Origin: a virus | Reading direction: 5' to 3' (one strand) | IMG/VR virus record: IMGVR_UViG_3300018080_000123 | Span: 49,607 to 113,606 of that record | Length of the DNA: 64,000 nucleotides | In this document: positions 48,665 through 56,323 of the stretch, in pieces | Position numbering within the stretch: position 1 is the stretch's first letter | Layout of the letters: every line of letters starts with the position of its first letter | Translations under genes and position numbers: made by a program | The notes under the pieces: model-generated | Told to the model about the DNA's origin: nothing | What the model saw: the letters and a program-made list of their open reading frames with translations, nothing else | Database searches by the model: none

Positions 48665-49973
48665 CTATTTCCTCCAAAGTCACTTCTGTTTGCATCAATT
48701 CTGGATCATGAGTGATGATTCTCGACATATTCATTTCGCATAAAACTAGCTTTCCAGTCCTTCCGTCTCTTTGCTTATCAAGGCATAAAACAAATTGACC
48801 CTCTTTGTATGGGTTAATTGTAAAAATAGTCTCCGATACTTGAGCTATCCCAATACACTCGCTCACACTAACAGAGCGAACAATCTTAAAACTATGGGAT
48901 TGTTTATGTCCTTCTCTATTAAATTGAGCTGCAGTAAGAATAGCAATATCCAATTCGGCCGACATTAGATCAAACGTATCCCACACCTCTTGTTGATTGT
49001 GTCTTTTTTCTGAATATCTTTTTCGAGGATTAAGCTTCTGACCATAATCACACACCAACATATCACAGGGGAATTCTTTCATCTTAAACTTTACATAATC
49101 GTACACGTCTTCTACGCTTACACCTACTTTTCTCATTGGTTTAATAATGATATGATCACTTAAAAATTTTCTGGCCTTATCAATAAGCACCTTTTCTTCA
49201 GAAGAAGGCGGGCTTGAAATAATTTTGTTATATGGAATAAGAGTAACTCGGCTAAGGAAACGAGAAAGAATTTGCTCCCTCCGCCCCTCATGAAATATGA
49301 ATATCACCTTTTTTCCTACTCTAGCAGCATGATAGGCACAATTAATCAGCATCGAGGTTTTGTAAGAATTATAGCCGCCAATGATAGTCGTCACCGACTG
49401 TTTCGGAATTCCTCCTTCTAGATATTGATCGAAGATAGGAATTCCAATCGGAATCTTATTTACATTAATATGTCTAACCTTATCAAGAATAGAATAGATT
49501 TCGCTCACCTCAATTATATCATCTTTAACAAAATCAACCTGTCTAATCTCATTAATTTGATTTTGAGTATAGCTGTAGGCTTTTTCAAACTGAGCATTAT
49601 TAAACAAATTAGCAGAAGCCGAATGCGCAATTTTGAATCTATTTAACCGAATAAAATCTGTCAGCTTTGTCTTAATGTACTCTTTATTTTTAACATCTGC
49701 ATCGGCAACCGCTATAACAAGAGCCCGATAGTTTTCTCTTTCTTCTGGAACTACTTTGTTAAGCTCTTCTTTGAGAAACACGTTTGAAGGGAGCGCGTTC
49801 CATTGTTCATAGTATCTTTTGATAGTATTGAACACCCAAGAAAGATAGACATTCTCGAAGTAAGAATCCTGTAAATAGGTGATTGCTTTGCTACAAAAAT
49901 ACTCCTCTGTTAACATCAACCTAAGGATTGATCGTTGAAAATCTTTAGTAAATGGAAACTTCGCTTCGGACAT
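48648..49973 (-). CDS. Replicative helicase, DnaB-like
   Basis: 441 residues. N-terminal helical domain (about 1-140) and RecA-like core. The Walker A region reads GGYNSYKTS (199-207), with Tyr in place of the usual Gly before Lys. CDMLVCDYGQKLNP is the Walker B strand, LTAAQFNREG and ECIGIAQVSE match later DnaB motifs, and LDKQRDGRTG provides the arginine finger region. Loads at the fork with the primase. Confidence 0.85.
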   Translation of the reverse strand: MSEAKFPFTKDFQRSILRLMLTEEYFCSKAITYLQDSYFENVYLSWVFNTIKRYYEQWNALPSNVFLKEELNKVVPEERENYRALVIAVADADVKNKEYIKTKLTDFIRLNRFKIAHSASANLFNNAQFEKAYSYTQNQINEIRQVDFVKDDIIEVSEIYSILDKVRHINVNKIPIGIPIFDQYLEGGIPKQSVTTIIGGYNSYKTSMLINCAYHAARVGKKVIFIFHEGRREQILSRFLSRVTLIPYNKIISSPPSSEEKVLIDKARKFLSDHIIIKPMRKVGVSVEDVYDYVKFKMKEFPCDMLVCDYGQKLNPRKRYSEKRHNQQEVWDTFDLMSAELDIAILTAAQFNREGHKQSHSFKIVRSVSVSECIGIAQVSETIFTINPYKEGQFVLCLDKQRDGRTGKLVLCEMNMSRIITHDPELMQTEVTLEEIDAKYE

Positions 49974-49974
49974 A

Positions 49975-51564
49975 TTAATCGACCTCTGCTACGCTTCCGC
50001 CACATGTGGCCAGCAGTCCTGCAATACTAAGAGCATTGATAAGAGCTGACCTCACGACTTTAACCGGATCAATAATTCCATCTTTCATCATGTCAACTAT
50101 TTCATGAGATTTTGCATTATACCCGCTCTCATATTCTTCTTTGATCTGCGGAACGATTAAATCAGGGGCCCTTCCGGTATTTAAAATGATTGTTCGGATA
50201 GGAGCCTGTAAGGCGATATTCAGAATCTTTCCTCCGTAACTATCATAATCAAGCGTTTCTCGCGCACGATACAGGGCCATTCCACCCCCAGGAACAACCC
50301 CCTCACTAATTGCCGCTCTCGTAGCGTTTAAGGCATCCTCAACTCGATCCTTCTTTTCTTTCACTTCAATCTTTGTCGCCCCTCCAACACTAATAACTGC
50401 CATTCCATTGCTAAGTCCAGCAATACGTCCGCTAATTCTATCTTTGTCAAACTCAGAGAAAGCGTTTTTTCTAAGCTCTTTAAGAGAGTCAACCCTCTTT
50501 AAAATAGTTTCTTCGTCTCCACTTCCACCGTAGATGGTTGTAAAAAATCTTCCAGCAACTACTTTATCCGCGCACCCAATATCTTCAAGTGTGGCTGCTT
50601 CAAGAGATTTTCCCGCCTCCCCCAGAACATTGGCACCAACCATAATAGCAATATCTTCTAACATCAAAGCTCTCTGATCGGTAGCGTCAGGAGATTTAAT
50701 ACAGGCAACCTGAAGCCCTTGCATTCTTTTATTCAAAACCAACCAATTCAAAGCATCTCCAACAATATCGTTAGCAATAATAAACATCTTCATGCTCATA
50801 TCGGGAGGATCCCCCACGATCTTCTGAACAATGGGAACAATCTGGCTGAAACTACTTATTACACCATTGTAAACAATAATTGCTGGTTTTGTCAAAATAG
50901 CTTCTGCAGTTTCAGGGTTTGTTTGAAAATAATGATACCCAATTAATCCTCTAGCAATCTGAAAACCGTCAACCGTCCGTAAATTTGTCTCCCGAGAAAC
51001 GCCTTCCTCGACAACAATAACTCCGTCCTCTCCAACGGTTTCGATTGCTTCGTTGATAATTTGTCCAATCTCTATATTATTGTTAGCAGAGATTTTTCCT
51101 ACATTGATAATCTCTTCTCTGGTTTCAACTTTTTTTGCATGATCAATCAAATTATCCAAAACGGCTTTTGCCTGTAGTTGAATCTGATCAAACAAATTTT
51201 GAGGCTCTTCTCCAATTTCAATGTACTTGAGGGCTTCGTTAAAGATAGCTTCTGCAAGGACAATGGCAGTTGTTGTCCCATCTCCTGCCTCGTGATTGGT
51301 TTTTCGTGCTACATCTTTAATAGCCTGAAGAGCATTATTCTCATGAACTTCCTCAAACCTCTTGATATATTCAGCGACCGTTACTCCGTCTTTCGTCACT
51401 AAGGGGTTTAAAGGGCGACCCGAAGGATCTTGGCCCTCGCGCTGGAGAATAATTGGGAGTCCGCCAGGTCCAAGGGTTCTCTTAACCATTCGAGCAAGCT
51501 TATTAATCCCATCTCTAAGGCTTGTTCGAAGTTCTTTTCCATCTAAAACATCTGTATGTCTCAT
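49975..51564 (-). CDS. groL: Chaperonin GroEL
   Basis: 529 residues against 548 in E. coli. KRTLGPGG near the N-terminus, VTKDGVTVA, AGDGTTTAIVLA with the ATP-binding Asp, a complete apical domain, and ISVGGATKIEVKEKKDRVEDALNATRAAI are all present. The C-terminus ends CGGSVAEVD and lacks the GGM repeats. Some large phages encode their own GroEL to fold capsid or tail proteins. It starts 60 bases after the helicase operon junction and its upstream gene overlaps by four bases. Confidence 0.95.
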   Translation of the reverse strand: MRHTDVLDGKELRTSLRDGINKLARMVKRTLGPGGLPIILQREGQDPSGRPLNPLVTKDGVTVAEYIKRFEEVHENNALQAIKDVARKTNHEAGDGTTTAIVLAEAIFNEALKYIEIGEEPQNLFDQIQLQAKAVLDNLIDHAKKVETREEIINVGKISANNNIEIGQIINEAIETVGEDGVIVVEEGVSRETNLRTVDGFQIARGLIGYHYFQTNPETAEAILTKPAIIVYNGVISSFSQIVPIVQKIVGDPPDMSMKMFIIANDIVGDALNWLVLNKRMQGLQVACIKSPDATDQRALMLEDIAIMVGANVLGEAGKSLEAATLEDIGCADKVVAGRFFTTIYGGSGDEETILKRVDSLKELRKNAFSEFDKDRISGRIAGLSNGMAVISVGGATKIEVKEKKDRVEDALNATRAAISEGVVPGGGMALYRARETLDYDSYGGKILNIALQAPIRTIILNTGRAPDLIVPQIKEEYESGYNAKSHEIVDMMKDGIIDPVKVVRSALINALSIAGLLATCGGSVAEVD

Positions 51565-52073
51565 ATGTTGTCAATCCTCCTAAAATTCTCATCTCTCAGA
51601 TCCCACACTATAGTGGGCTCGCTGAAATATTGATCCCTAAACCTTTTGAATGTACTTGCATCTGTCTTAACTAAATAAAAATTATTAAAACAACACACAA
51701 AACCCCCATATCTAAACACGCAAATTGTATGCGATTTTTGCCACTGCTTTGGAATATAAGTATACATATAGCCTCGAATCTGAAGCTGTTTGAGAAGCTC
51801 AATTGCTAGAATTGCGAATCCATCACAGTCGTCTTTCTTTGTCTCGTAGACTTTGCCAGGATAACTAATTGAATCAAATAGCTTATTCCAGCTATCTTGA
51901 GTCCAAATAACCTGCCGAAGAATCCCTGCAACGTCAGCTAAATTCTTTACCTGAGGCATGGCGACATACTTGTATTTTCTCTCAAACAAAACCCGGTACC
52001 CTCTCGACCACCAATAACGCGGCCCGCTCAGCCAAAGTCCGGCAATAATTTTTATCAATAATCTCTTAATCAT
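51561..52073 (-). CDS. Transglutaminase-like cysteine protease
   Basis: 170 residues with a basic hydrophobic N-terminus (possible membrane association). DDCDGFAILA, KSHTICVFRYGG and CCFNNFYLV follow the Cys-His-Asp/Asn order of the transglutaminase-like peptidase fold. Target unknown; could process a phage or cell-envelope protein. Overlaps GroEL by four bases. Confidence 0.6.
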   Translation of the reverse strand: MIKRLLIKIIAGLWLSGPRYWWSRGYRVLFERKYKYVAMPQVKNLADVAGILRQVIWTQDSWNKLFDSISYPGKVYETKKDDCDGFAILAIELLKQLQIRGYMYTYIPKQWQKSHTICVFRYGGFVCCFNNFYLVKTDASTFKRFRDQYFSEPTIVWDLRDENFRRIDNI

Positions 52074-52293
52074 CTTTAATGAACTCCCAATGATCCATGC
52101 ACATTAATTCCGGAGTGTCGGCTTTCCAACTGGGAAGTAATCTATTCGCTTGGTATATAGCATCAAAAGGATCTCCTGTACTAAAATTATATTCGAAACT
52201 CAAATAAAAATCAAGATCTTTTTTTGTTCTCGAACCAAGTTTATGCAACTTCTCTTGCCACTCTCTTCCTTTTTTAGATAGCCTAAGTTTCAC
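52066..52293 (-). CDS. Hypothetical protein, 75 aa
   Basis: Basic N-terminal helix, then aromatic-rich region and an acidic end (WEFIKDD). Its stop overlaps the next start. No family recognised. Confidence 0.7.
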   Translation of the reverse strand: MKLRLSKKGREWQEKLHKLGSRTKKDLDFYLSFEYNFSTGDPFDAIYQANRLLPSWKADTPELMCMDHWEFIKDD

Positions 52294-52296
52294 TGT

Positions 52297-52629
52297 TCAC
52301 TTACACCTATTACAAACAGGATTTTCAAATTGATGCCACCCGCACTTCTCACACTCATAATATTGAACTTTCCTATTTTGATATCTAATAAGACATATTG
52401 GACATAAAATATGCTGATACTTGGGCAAATTATTCAAATCAACAAACTCAGCAATAGGTAATCTCCCGGTAAATAGCATTTTCAATCCTAGTCCAATACT
52501 TCTTATCCGATACCAAAAGATACAACAATATGAGTACCCCGAAGCTCTTCCTTTCTTAACAAAGTTTTTATCAACGAGTCCCAATATTCCCCTCAATGCT
52601 TTAATGCGAATTTGTCGCTTTGTTCTCAT
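52297..52629 (-). CDS. Basic protein with C-terminal zinc ribbon, 110 aa
   Basis: The N-terminal 70 residues are strongly basic with a hydrophobic patch (LGLKMLF). CPICL, CEKCGW and CNRC form two zinc knuckles at the end. Possibly nucleic-acid binding or membrane-associated. One-base overlap with the upstream gene. Confidence 0.7.
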   Translation of the reverse strand: MRTKRQIRIKALRGILGLVDKNFVKKGRASGYSYCCIFWYRIRSIGLGLKMLFTGRLPIAEFVDLNNLPKYQHILCPICLIRYQNRKVQYYECEKCGWHQFENPVCNRCK

Positions 52630-53057
52630 TAGTCAAGATCTCTCCCGCAAATCTTACAAATTCTTTTTCCGTTAATCATTGTCATTCCAGGCCGGCAAAA
52701 GTGATCTTGCTTACGTGTGGGGTCTTGGGCATTAGGAATAGTCGGAGCATTAAAAGGGTCATCAAAAAGATTATCAAGATCGAGATCTAGACGGCCATCA
52801 AAGGGCGAATCGGTAGATGACTCATAAGGGTTAAGCTGAGGGAGAGGATCGTCGGCTGAATTCCCATCATGATCTTGAACAGCGTCATAATTAATTATAT
52901 GATTCCCAATATTCACTACATCAATCAAAGTGGGAACCTCAATCCATCCCTCATCAACTCTAATAAGAATCTCCCCGTTGACCATCTTTCCGAGACTATG
53001 ATCCCAATAACTAGTTGCATGGATGGTCCCAACGGGAATATTAATTTTTATGTTCAT
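52629..53057 (-). CDS. Hypothetical protein with C-terminal zinc motif, 142 aa
   Basis: The N-terminal half is a small beta domain (INIPVGTIHATSYW, GEILIRVDEGWIEVP). The middle is an acidic linker, and the end carries CRPGMTM, CKICGRDL and a His that could bind zinc. Function unknown. Confidence 0.7.
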   Translation of the reverse strand: MNIKINIPVGTIHATSYWDHSLGKMVNGEILIRVDEGWIEVPTLIDVVNIGNHIINYDAVQDHDGNSADDPLPQLNPYESSTDSPFDGRLDLDLDNLFDDPFNAPTIPNAQDPTRKQDHFCRPGMTMINGKRICKICGRDLD

Positions 53058-53289
53058 CCTTCTCTCCTTTTGCTAACTGTATTAATGCTCCTCTAATCTT
53101 AATAGCCATATGAAGCATAAAAACGCTATACAAAACAAAAAATCCCATAGCTAGACCCTTACCCAATAGAGCTGCTCCCATGCCAATCATGAATCCACAT
53201 CCAGACATCCAAGCAGATCCAATCATAGATATTCCACATTTTGCAAACAGCTTAGCTAAAGCCTCTCTTCCAACCTCTTCGTTATTCAT
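53041..53289 (-). CDS. Membrane protein, 82 aa
   Basis: Start at 53289 (AAGG nine bases upstream). Two hydrophobic segments, about 20-45 (GSAWMSGCGFMIGMGAALLGKG) and 46-65, rich in Gly and Met, then a charged tail. Membrane location is clear; role unknown. Confidence 0.7.
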   Translation of the reverse strand: MNNEEVGREALAKLFAKCGISMIGSAWMSGCGFMIGMGAALLGKGLAMGFFVLYSVFMLHMAIKIRGALIQLAKGEKDEHKN

Positions 53290-53503
53290 GAATTTCATCC
53301 TTACTTGTTGCTAAAGTTTTCCAGTAAATTTTCGACGGACCGGGTCCTCTCCAATAATATCCAAACCTCCACTCTCCCGCGTTGTACTCTCGTTTAAGAA
53401 TATAATTACTTTGCCCGCCTCGAAAAAGAGAGCGGCGCTTTCTCTGTTGTTGCTTACTAAGAATATACTTAATAGCATTCCAATTACGCTCTCTCAATAA
53501 CAT
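53282..53503 (-). CDS. Hypothetical basic protein, 73 aa
   Basis: Start at 53503 with GAGGTGCGTG upstream. Strongly basic N-terminal half (QQQRKRRSLFRGG), Trp- and Tyr-rich middle. The next gene overlaps its stop. No family. Confidence 0.65.
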   Translation of the reverse strand: MLLRERNWNAIKYILSKQQQRKRRSLFRGGQSNYILKREYNAGEWRFGYYWRGPGPSKIYWKTLATSKDEIHE

Positions 53504-53511
53504 CACGCACC

Positions 53512-53730
53512 TCAAAAAGGAATGGCAGAAGGAATGATTGGACATTCGATCTGCCTAATTTGTCGTTCAACCGCTGCTTTATGAAAACACAAAGCCTCCA
53601 GCCTAATACGATCTACGCTACTGGCGCTTGTTTGCTGTGCAATGAGCTTGTCAAGATCGACAAGCTGCTTTCTAAGATTTGTTAGCCTTCTATGCATAGC
53701 GAAATCAACGTAAATAATATTGCTTTGCAT
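53512..53730 (-). CDS. Hypothetical helical protein, 72 aa
   Basis: Start at 53730 after GAAGGAGGGACTT. Long helix with heptad-like Leu residues (RLTNLRKQLVDLDKLIAQQ), then a Cys/His containing segment. Function unknown. Confidence 0.7.
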   Translation of the reverse strand: MQSNIIYVDFAMHRRLTNLRKQLVDLDKLIAQQTSASSVDRIRLEALCFHKAAVERQIRQIECPIIPSAIPF

Positions 53731-53758
53731 AAGTCCCTCCTTCATTCATTATACAATT

Positions 53759-54097
53759 TTAATCATACTTATCATACTCTTCTGGGTGCCCTCCGAGAAT
53801 TGTCAGCGACTTATAAAGTCGATCCGAATAAACGTCAATATTTTTAAGCAAATCTTCATTAGTCATGCCATAATATTTAACATCTACCCAGCTATGTTTG
53901 CCAATCCTAGTTGAACTGCGAATGCTTATTTCACAACTATTTACTCTTCCTAATTCCCAGTGATAATGTTCAATAACAACCTGGTGTGTAGTCCCAGAGA
54001 TTTTTTTGTAATACTGATCCGCGGTATTAAAAACATTTCGACCGCACTTCTTAAATCCTATTTCTTCTAATGCATTACAAAATTCTTTTTCATTCAT
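53759..54097 (-). CDS. Hypothetical protein, 112 aa
   Basis: Alpha/beta pattern; IEHYHWELGRVNSCEISIRS looks like a beta hairpin core. ATGA overlap with the gene upstream. No motif. Confidence 0.75.
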   Translation of the reverse strand: MNEKEFCNALEEIGFKKCGRNVFNTADQYYKKISGTTHQVVIEHYHWELGRVNSCEISIRSSTRIGKHSWVDVKYYGMTNEDLLKNIDVYSDRLYKSLTILGGHPEEYDKYD

Positions 54098-54312
54098 TCT
54101 TGCACCTCCGCATCAAATACTCTAAGCCAATCACAACCATTTGACCACCAACAAGTCAGCCCTGCGTCCTCGTCTTCAAGCTTCCAGCCTCCTTCAAAAA
54201 GAGCTTTGACTTTTAAGGCTGCTCTTTTGGCTTGTTCATACGTTCGATGGACACTTACAACGGACCCTCCCTCATAATTTTCTCCATTCATAACAATATA
54301 AACTACCATCAT
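54094..54312 (-). CDS. Hypothetical protein, 72 aa
   Basis: Beta strand (VVYIVMNGENYEGG), helix with Ala and Lys (YEQAKRAALKVKALF), acidic C-terminus with Trp pair. Similar short phage proteins of the same strand-helix pattern occur elsewhere in this arm (54542 and 54309). GGGGAGATCAA precedes ATGATG. Confidence 0.75.
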   Translation of the reverse strand: MMVVYIVMNGENYEGGSVVSVHRTYEQAKRAALKVKALFEGGWKLEDEDAGLTCWWSNGCDWLRVFDAEVQE

Positions 54313-54542
54313 TTGATCTCCCCTTTTGAATATTTTTCATTGTATGCATCAACGATTCTACTAAGATTGTCTTTTAGCCTTTCCCATGCCTCATCCGACC
54401 ATGGATTTGGAGGGTCAACCTTAAACAGTCGATTAACAACTACATCAATGGTACAAGCAATATCGCCAAAGTCCGGGCATACTGAAAGCCCAAACCCAGT
54501 ATCATAAACAACGAGTTTTTTATACACTTGTTTTCCTTTCAT
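54309..54542 (-). CDS. Hypothetical protein, 77 aa
   Basis: Small alpha/beta protein with VKK-type N-terminus and a long C-terminal helix. ATGA-type overlaps on both sides. Function unknown. Confidence 0.75.
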   Translation of the reverse strand: MKGKQVYKKLVVYDTGFGLSVCPDFGDIACTIDVVVNRLFKVDPPNPWSDEAWERLKDNLSRIVDAYNEKYSKGEIK

Positions 54543-54733
54543 TAGTTAAAGCTCCTTTCTACTTTCTCAACCTTCCACATACTACGATCTCTATCAGAAA
54601 AAGTAGTTGCTTTAAGCTTACGAAAGGCTTTTTCAACAGCTTGCTCATCATTTTCGGCGTAGACTTCAACCTTGCCACTATACTGCTCGTAAAATCCAGA
54701 CACACTTCTCATATAGACATAGTATTTATTCAT
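54542..54733 (-). CDS. Hypothetical protein, 63 aa
   Basis: Start at 54733 after AAAGGAAAGATT; a longer frame has no supporting site. Strand (YYVYMRSVS), then EVYAENDEQAVEKAFRKLKA helix, then basic end. Resembles the short strand-helix protein encoded at 54094. Confidence 0.7.
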   Translation of the reverse strand: MNKYYVYMRSVSGFYEQYSGKVEVYAENDEQAVEKAFRKLKATTFSDRDRSMWKVEKVERSFN

Positions 54734-54959
54734 AATCTTTCCTTTCTGGAAAAGGTGCTTTCGGAGTCTTCCAAGGCTCACCACTGAAATAGTGCTTAGC
54801 AAAAGCATCAAAGAGGATCTGGTGTTGTTTGCTTTCCCTAGCCGCTACCTCTAGGCGATCAAGATAGGCTCTCCCAGCGCGCCATATGCGATGATCATCT
54901 GAGAACTCAAAATACCAATCGTGACTGTTGAGTGCGTCATAGAACTCTAATAGTGTCAT
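54726..54959 (-). CDS. Hypothetical protein, 77 aa
   Basis: Compact aromatic-rich helical protein (DALNSHDWYFEFSDDHRIWRAG), a common pattern for short phage early proteins. Strong GAGGAGGGGTTTGAA site. Function unknown. Confidence 0.75.
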   Translation of the reverse strand: MTLLEFYDALNSHDWYFEFSDDHRIWRAGRAYLDRLEVAARESKQHQILFDAFAKHYFSGEPWKTPKAPFPERKDYE

Positions 54960-54973
54960 TTCAAACCCCTCCT

Positions 54974-55066
54974 CTAAAAAATCATTGCCATTGACAAGGC
55001 TATCATAATCACAAAAAAGATAATCGCATTGAGATCTTCCCAGTTCATTTTACTTCTCCTCTTCAT
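54974..55066 (-). CDS. Tiny membrane protein, 30 aa
   Basis: ATG at 55066 overlaps the upstream TGA as ATGA with GAGAGGTGAA before it; a second in-frame ATG at 55048 also follows GAGGAG. After a basic start, residues about 13-29 (NAIIFFVIMIALSMAMI) are one hydrophobic helix. Small single-span proteins like this can modulate host membrane enzymes; function unknown. Confidence 0.55.
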   Translation of the reverse strand: MKRRSKMNWEDLNAIIFFVIMIALSMAMIF

Positions 55067-55443
55067 TTCACCTCTCCTCTGCAAATAGGACACAATTTAC
55101 AAGCATTCTTCTTGTTTTTGAGTTGGCGCTCTAACCTTCTATCCCCTTTCCAGAGGCGGGCCACTTGAAAAGTAATCCCAGCTTCAACAATCACATTGAT
55201 AAGCCGAGCGCCATGACCCTGGAGATGCCGCTCTATTCTCTTTTCAAAACTCTCGGTATAGCCCAGATAATGTTTGGCATGCTTGTAAGGCGTGTCAAAG
55301 TGTAGTAGATAAATCGTGCCACAATTAGAAGCGGGCGGGTAGGGCTGTACCACAGCGTCCTGTGGCCTTCTTAGTTCCCCACCCCTTTCGGCTTGATCTT
55401 CAGCCTTGTTTGTATTCCCGCTCTCCATGGTAACTGCTTTCAT
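55063..55443 (-). CDS. GIY-YIG-like nuclease
   Basis: 126 residues. GTIYLLHFDTPYKHAKHYLGYTE gives the divergent GIY and YIG strands (TIYLL and YLGYTE), then FEKRIERHLQGHGA with the Arg and helix, matching the GIY-YIG catalytic order except that the first motif is degenerate. A C-terminal CKLCPIC could bind zinc. Could be a small endonuclease or a non-catalytic domain. ATGA overlap with the gene upstream. Confidence 0.6.
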   Translation of the reverse strand: MKAVTMESGNTNKAEDQAERGGELRRPQDAVVQPYPPASNCGTIYLLHFDTPYKHAKHYLGYTESFEKRIERHLQGHGARLINVIVEAGITFQVARLWKGDRRLERQLKNKKNACKLCPICRGEVK

Positions 55444-55592
55444 TTTACATTTTCCTTTTGCTTTTTAAGATGCTGCCAACATAAACTATCTTTTTTACCT
55501 TTTCTTCCGCACTGGGCTTTGCTTCTATCCTTAAGCACAATTACTGCCTTACATCTGATCCTCGCCGGGGCATCTCTCCAGACTCTTTTCAT
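55440..55592 (-). CDS. Zinc-binding microprotein, 50 aa
   Basis: Frame of 50 codons on the minus strand from ATG at 55590-55592, with AGGAGACAAGA upstream and ATGA overlap with the downstream GIY-YIG-like gene. Strongly basic with cysteines at 14, 28 and 38 and a His at 41, spaced as a zinc finger. Function unknown; overlaps and RBS make it convincing. Confidence 0.7.
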   Translation of the reverse strand: MKRVWRDAPARIRCKAVIVLKDRSKAQCGRKGKKDSLCWQHLKKQKENVK

Positions 55593-55601
55593 TCTTGTCT
55601 C

Positions 55602-55913
55602 CTACTTGCAAAAACGCTCTTCGTAACGATTGAGCCAATAACTGACAAACTCGCCAACCTCGCCCTTTGCCTTTTTCGAAAGCTTGTGCACGCCCTCAGT
55701 CCTCCGAATTCGGGCTTCGGCCAACTGACGCATCATTTTCTCTTGCGGCGTCTCAAAGCCTTCAACCTCAAGCGTTTTAACCTCGGCTTTTCCTTGCGCT
55801 AGCGGATCGACTGCTACGCTGGCGATAAACCAATTATCCATTCCAGCTCTCCGCGAGCGACGATTATTGGCTCTAATTAACCCTGAATCTTGTCTTTTGT
55901 TTGTATCTTGCAT
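55602..55913 (-). CDS. Hypothetical protein, 103 aa
   Basis: First gene behind the leftward promoter at 55939-55967, with GGGAGGGAACAAAG before ATG. Basic N-terminus (NNRRSRRAG), then a strand region and a C-terminal helical part (VGEFVSYWLNRYEERF). Being the first leftward early gene it may act against the host, but no motif supports a function. Confidence 0.75.
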   Translation of the reverse strand: MQDTNKRQDSGLIRANNRRSRRAGMDNWFIASVAVDPLAQGKAEVKTLEVEGFETPQEKMMRQLAEARIRRTEGVHKLSKKAKGEVGEFVSYWLNRYEERFCK

Positions 55914-56323
55914 CTTTGTTCCCTCCCTCTCTAATTATATTGTATACTATTTTGACAAAAAAAGCAAGAAAAAAGTGTCAAATAGTGTATTTTTTTTAGC
56001 CAATGATTTCATATAGTTAGGCATCTATGATTTCATCTCTTCTGTCTCTGTATAATCATTCATATTTTTCAGCCACAAAAAAAGAGCTATGATCTCATCT
56101 CTATTAGAATCTAGCTCCACGAAATCATTGAGTTTTTTTATTCCTACTTTTTATTAAATATATCGTTGTATTCCTATATAATCACAGAATTATTCATTTT
56201 TCTTACCCTGAGCTCTAATATATGATAGGCTCCTTCCCACCTCCCGACAGTAGTATTATACAATGTAGTTAAGCTGGGCTATCAACTTTTTTCGATTTTT
56301 TTTGTTTTATGTATAATCTCTAT
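55914..56323 (+). promoter_or_regulatory. Divergent control region
   Basis: Contains no gene. Repeats seen directly: CTATGATTTCATCTCT (56025-56040) and CTATGATCTCATCTCT (56087-56102), 15 of 16 identical; CAATGATTTC (56001-56010) and its exact inverse GAAATCATTG (56121-56130); GAGCTA (56084-56089) and TAGCTC (56112-56117). Rightward TATAATC boxes occur at 56051, 56177 and 56312, the last just before the helicase start. The leftward promoter lies at 55939-55967. The layout fits an early-promoter and operator region; an origin role is possible but has no specific support. Confidence 0.6.
55939..55967 (-). promoter_or_regulatory. Promoter TTGCTT-N17-TACAAT
   Basis: TTGCTT (55962-55967) and TACAAT (55939-55944) on the minus strand, 17 bases apart, 25 bases before the first leftward gene. 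One mismatch in each box compared with the other members of the TTGC class. Confidence 0.65.

Noticed and set aside
5631-53752. Repeated TGTATAAT boxes as a second promoter class
   Set aside because: Many of them overlap the TAA or TAATG stop-start context of genes (for example 14638, 22252, 34381, 37249) and have no consistent -35 box, so several are probably chance matches; only those with independent support are listed.
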